Positions 6,594 to 7,396 of a stretch of DNA of 7,396 nucleotides are shown here, one piece after another; within the stretch, counting starts at the first letter, position 1; every line of letters begins with the position of its first letter. The stretch lies in the NCBI GenBank assembly GCA_021741945.1, contig JAIOWV010000063.1, forward strand, positions 1 to 7,396, written 5' to 3'. Source of the DNA: Pontimonas sp. (GTDB lineage: Bacteria > Actinomycetota > Actinomycetes > Actinomycetales > Microbacteriaceae). The position numbers and the translations under genes were made by a program. The notes under the pieces are model-generated. The model was not told the DNA's origin and made no database searches. It was given only the letters and a program-made list of their open reading frames with translations.

Positions 6594-7217
6594 GTGGCAA
6601 ACGGGAGTAGCAATCGACTGGTCTGGGTCGACTGCGAGATGACGGGACTTGACCCTCAGGTCGACGAACTCGTCGAAGTCGCGGTAGTAATCACCGATTA
6701 TGAACTGAACCTGGTGGATCCAGGCTTTCAGGTGGTGATCAAGCCAAGCGCCACCGCCCTTGCGCAGATGGGCGACTTTGTGCGCGATATGCACACCTCT
6801 AGTGGTCTTCTGGCCGAACTGGATTCAGGGCTGAGCCTCCCCGACGCTGAAGCAAAAATTCTCGACTACATCACTGCGTTCGTTCCAGAACCAGGGCTTG
6901 CCCCGCTAGCAGGGAACACCATTGGCACGGACCGCGCTTTCATCCAGAAAGAATTGCCCGCCGTCCACGCACACCTCCACTACCGGAACATTGATGTCTC
7001 CAGCATCAAAGAGCTTGCCAAGCACTGGTTCCCAAAGACCTACTTCCAATCACCCGAGAAGAACGGCGGCCACCGGGCCTTGGCCGACATCATTGAATCC
7101 ATTCGCGAGTTGGCGTATTACAGGCAAGCGGTGTTCGTCGAGGCGCCTGGCCCCGACACCCAGGCGCTCAAAACCTTGAGCGAATCAATCCGGGAACACT
7201 GGGCCGACCGCCTGTAA
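6594..7217 (+). CDS. orn: Oligoribonuclease (DEDDh 3'-5' exoribonuclease)
   Basis: A 207-residue cytoplasmic exonuclease that finishes RNA decay by hydrolysing very short oligoribonucleotides, including pGpG-type dinucleotides, to mononucleotides. All DEDDh catalytic residues are visible: D13 and E15 in WVDCEMTGLD, D113 in GNTIGTDRAF, and H160 with D165 in HRALADI. The length fits the family, whose E. coli member is about 180 residues; the extra C-terminal ~25 residues are common in actinobacterial versions. The start is GTG at 6594, the only start that keeps the conserved LVWVDCEMTGLD segment close to the N-terminus, and it sits 6 nt after a TAGACT box. The gene is followed by tRNA-His after 39 nt. 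Confidence 0.96.
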   Translation: MANGSSNRLVWVDCEMTGLDPQVDELVEVAVVITDYELNLVDPGFQVVIKPSATALAQMGDFVRDMHTSSGLLAELDSGLSLPDAEAKILDYITAFVPEPGLAPLAGNTIGTDRAFIQKELPAVHAHLHYRNIDVSSIKELAKHWFPKTYFQSPEKNGGHRALADIIESIRELAYYRQAVFVEAPGPDTQALKTLSESIREHWADRL

Positions 7218-7223
7218 TACACT
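7218..7223 (+). promoter_or_regulatory. Possible -10 box for tRNA-His
   Basis: TACACT immediately follows the orn stop codon and fits TANNNT. It would start transcription near 7230, about 26 nt before the tRNA. No good -35 is visible and the tRNA may equally be read through from orn, so this is tentative. Confidence 0.25.
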
Positions 7224-7233
7224 TGTCTCGCTT

Positions 7234-7248
7234 CACCACAACGTGGTG
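7234..7248 (+). other. Short hairpin between orn and tRNA-His
   Basis: CACCAC (7234-7239) and GTGGTG (7243-7248) form a perfect 6-bp stem around AAC. No T-tract follows. It could end the orn message, sit in the tRNA 5' leader removed by RNase P, or be incidental. Confidence 0.35.
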
Positions 7249-7256
7249 GCGCCTTG

Positions 7257-7332
7257 GTGGGTATAGCTCAGTTGGTAGAGCGCCTGGTTGTGGTCCAGGA
7301 GGTCGCGGGTTCAAGCCCCGTTACTCACCCCA
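7257..7332 (+). tRNA. tRNA-His (anticodon GTG)
   Basis: A full cloverleaf can be drawn. The acceptor stem is GTGGGTA (7257-7263) with TACTCAC (7322-7328), including one G-U pair. The D stem is GCTC/GAGC. The anticodon stem CCTGG/CCAGG encloses the loop TTGTGGT, with anticodon GTG. A 5-nt variable loop and the T stem GCGGG/CCCGT with TTCAAGC complete it. The base before the stem is G (7256), matching the extra G-1 that pairs with discriminator C73 (7329), a tRNA-His hallmark. The 3' CCA is encoded (7330-7332). It decodes histidine codons CAC/CAU. Confidence 0.96.
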
Positions 7333-7337
7333 AGTCC

Positions 7338-7396
7338 CTAGCCCGTTGTCACAGTCACGTCCGCGTTCCCTGGACCATCGTGAAGATCCCGGAAGC
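7338..7396 (-). CDS. Possible C-terminal end of an unidentified protein (runs off right edge)
   Basis: On the minus strand a frame open from the window edge ends at TAG (7338-7340) and would encode FRDLHDGPGNADVTVTTG. The composition is protein-like and the stop falls just outside the tRNA, a natural boundary. Only 18 codons are visible, so it could be chance and no function can be proposed. Confidence 0.3.
   Translation of the reverse strand, partial: FRDLHDGPGNADVTVTTG

Noticed and set aside
6174..6794. Minus-strand open frame of 206 codons
   Set aside because: It is antisense to both the membrane protein and orn, very rich in His/Gln/Arg, and has no motif; a shadow frame.
1..7396. Mobile elements, CRISPR arrays, toxin-antitoxin or defence genes
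   Set aside because: No transposase or integrase motifs, no spaced direct repeats, no terminal repeats and no recognisable defence domains were found on either strand.

Overview
The window looks like chromosomal DNA from a high-GC Gram-positive bacterium (Actinobacteria), most likely Microbacteriaceae or a related small-genome aquatic lineage. This is inferred from moderately high GC, frequent GTG/TTG starts, TANNNT-type -10 elements with leaderless starts, gene style, and an oligoribonuclease followed by tRNA-His. I cannot confirm the taxon without a search. There is no sign of an insertion sequence, phage, CRISPR array or integration site.

Layout. (1) Positions 1-2852 form a small sugar-acid/pentose catabolism block. 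On the minus strand lie the N-terminal part of a lipoprotein sugar-binding protein of an ABC importer (1-611, running off the left edge) and a fumarylacetoacetate-hydrolase-family enzyme of the 2-keto-3-deoxy-pentonate dehydratase type (793-1941). A GntR-family regulator with an FCD ligand domain (2103-2852, plus strand) is divergent from the enzyme. The importer gene has its own candidate promoter with overlapping inverted repeats, and the enzyme/regulator intergenic region holds a short candidate operator. The plausible reading is uptake of a pentose or sugar acid and its oxidative, Weimberg-like breakdown, repressed by the GntR protein until an acid intermediate appears. (2) Positions 2904-6015 form a tight three-gene minus-strand operon encoding a MacAB-like ABC export complex: membrane-fusion/adaptor protein, ATPase and MacB/FtsX-type permease. 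The genes are joined by a TTGA and an ATGA stop/start overlap. (3) Positions 6207-7332 on the plus strand hold an unrecognised four-helix membrane protein, oligoribonuclease (orn) and tRNA-His. The two protein genes both carry a TAGACT box 6-7 nt before a GTG start and no Shine-Dalgarno sequence, which points to leaderless transcripts. (4) The last 59 bases may hold the C-terminal end of a minus-strand gene.

The gene content is mostly recognisable housekeeping or accessory metabolism. I do not see a clearly new multi-gene system. The observations most worth checking are the regulatory ones (operators, leaderless promoters, a stop codon inside a -10 box), the pathway assignment and the unknown membrane protein.
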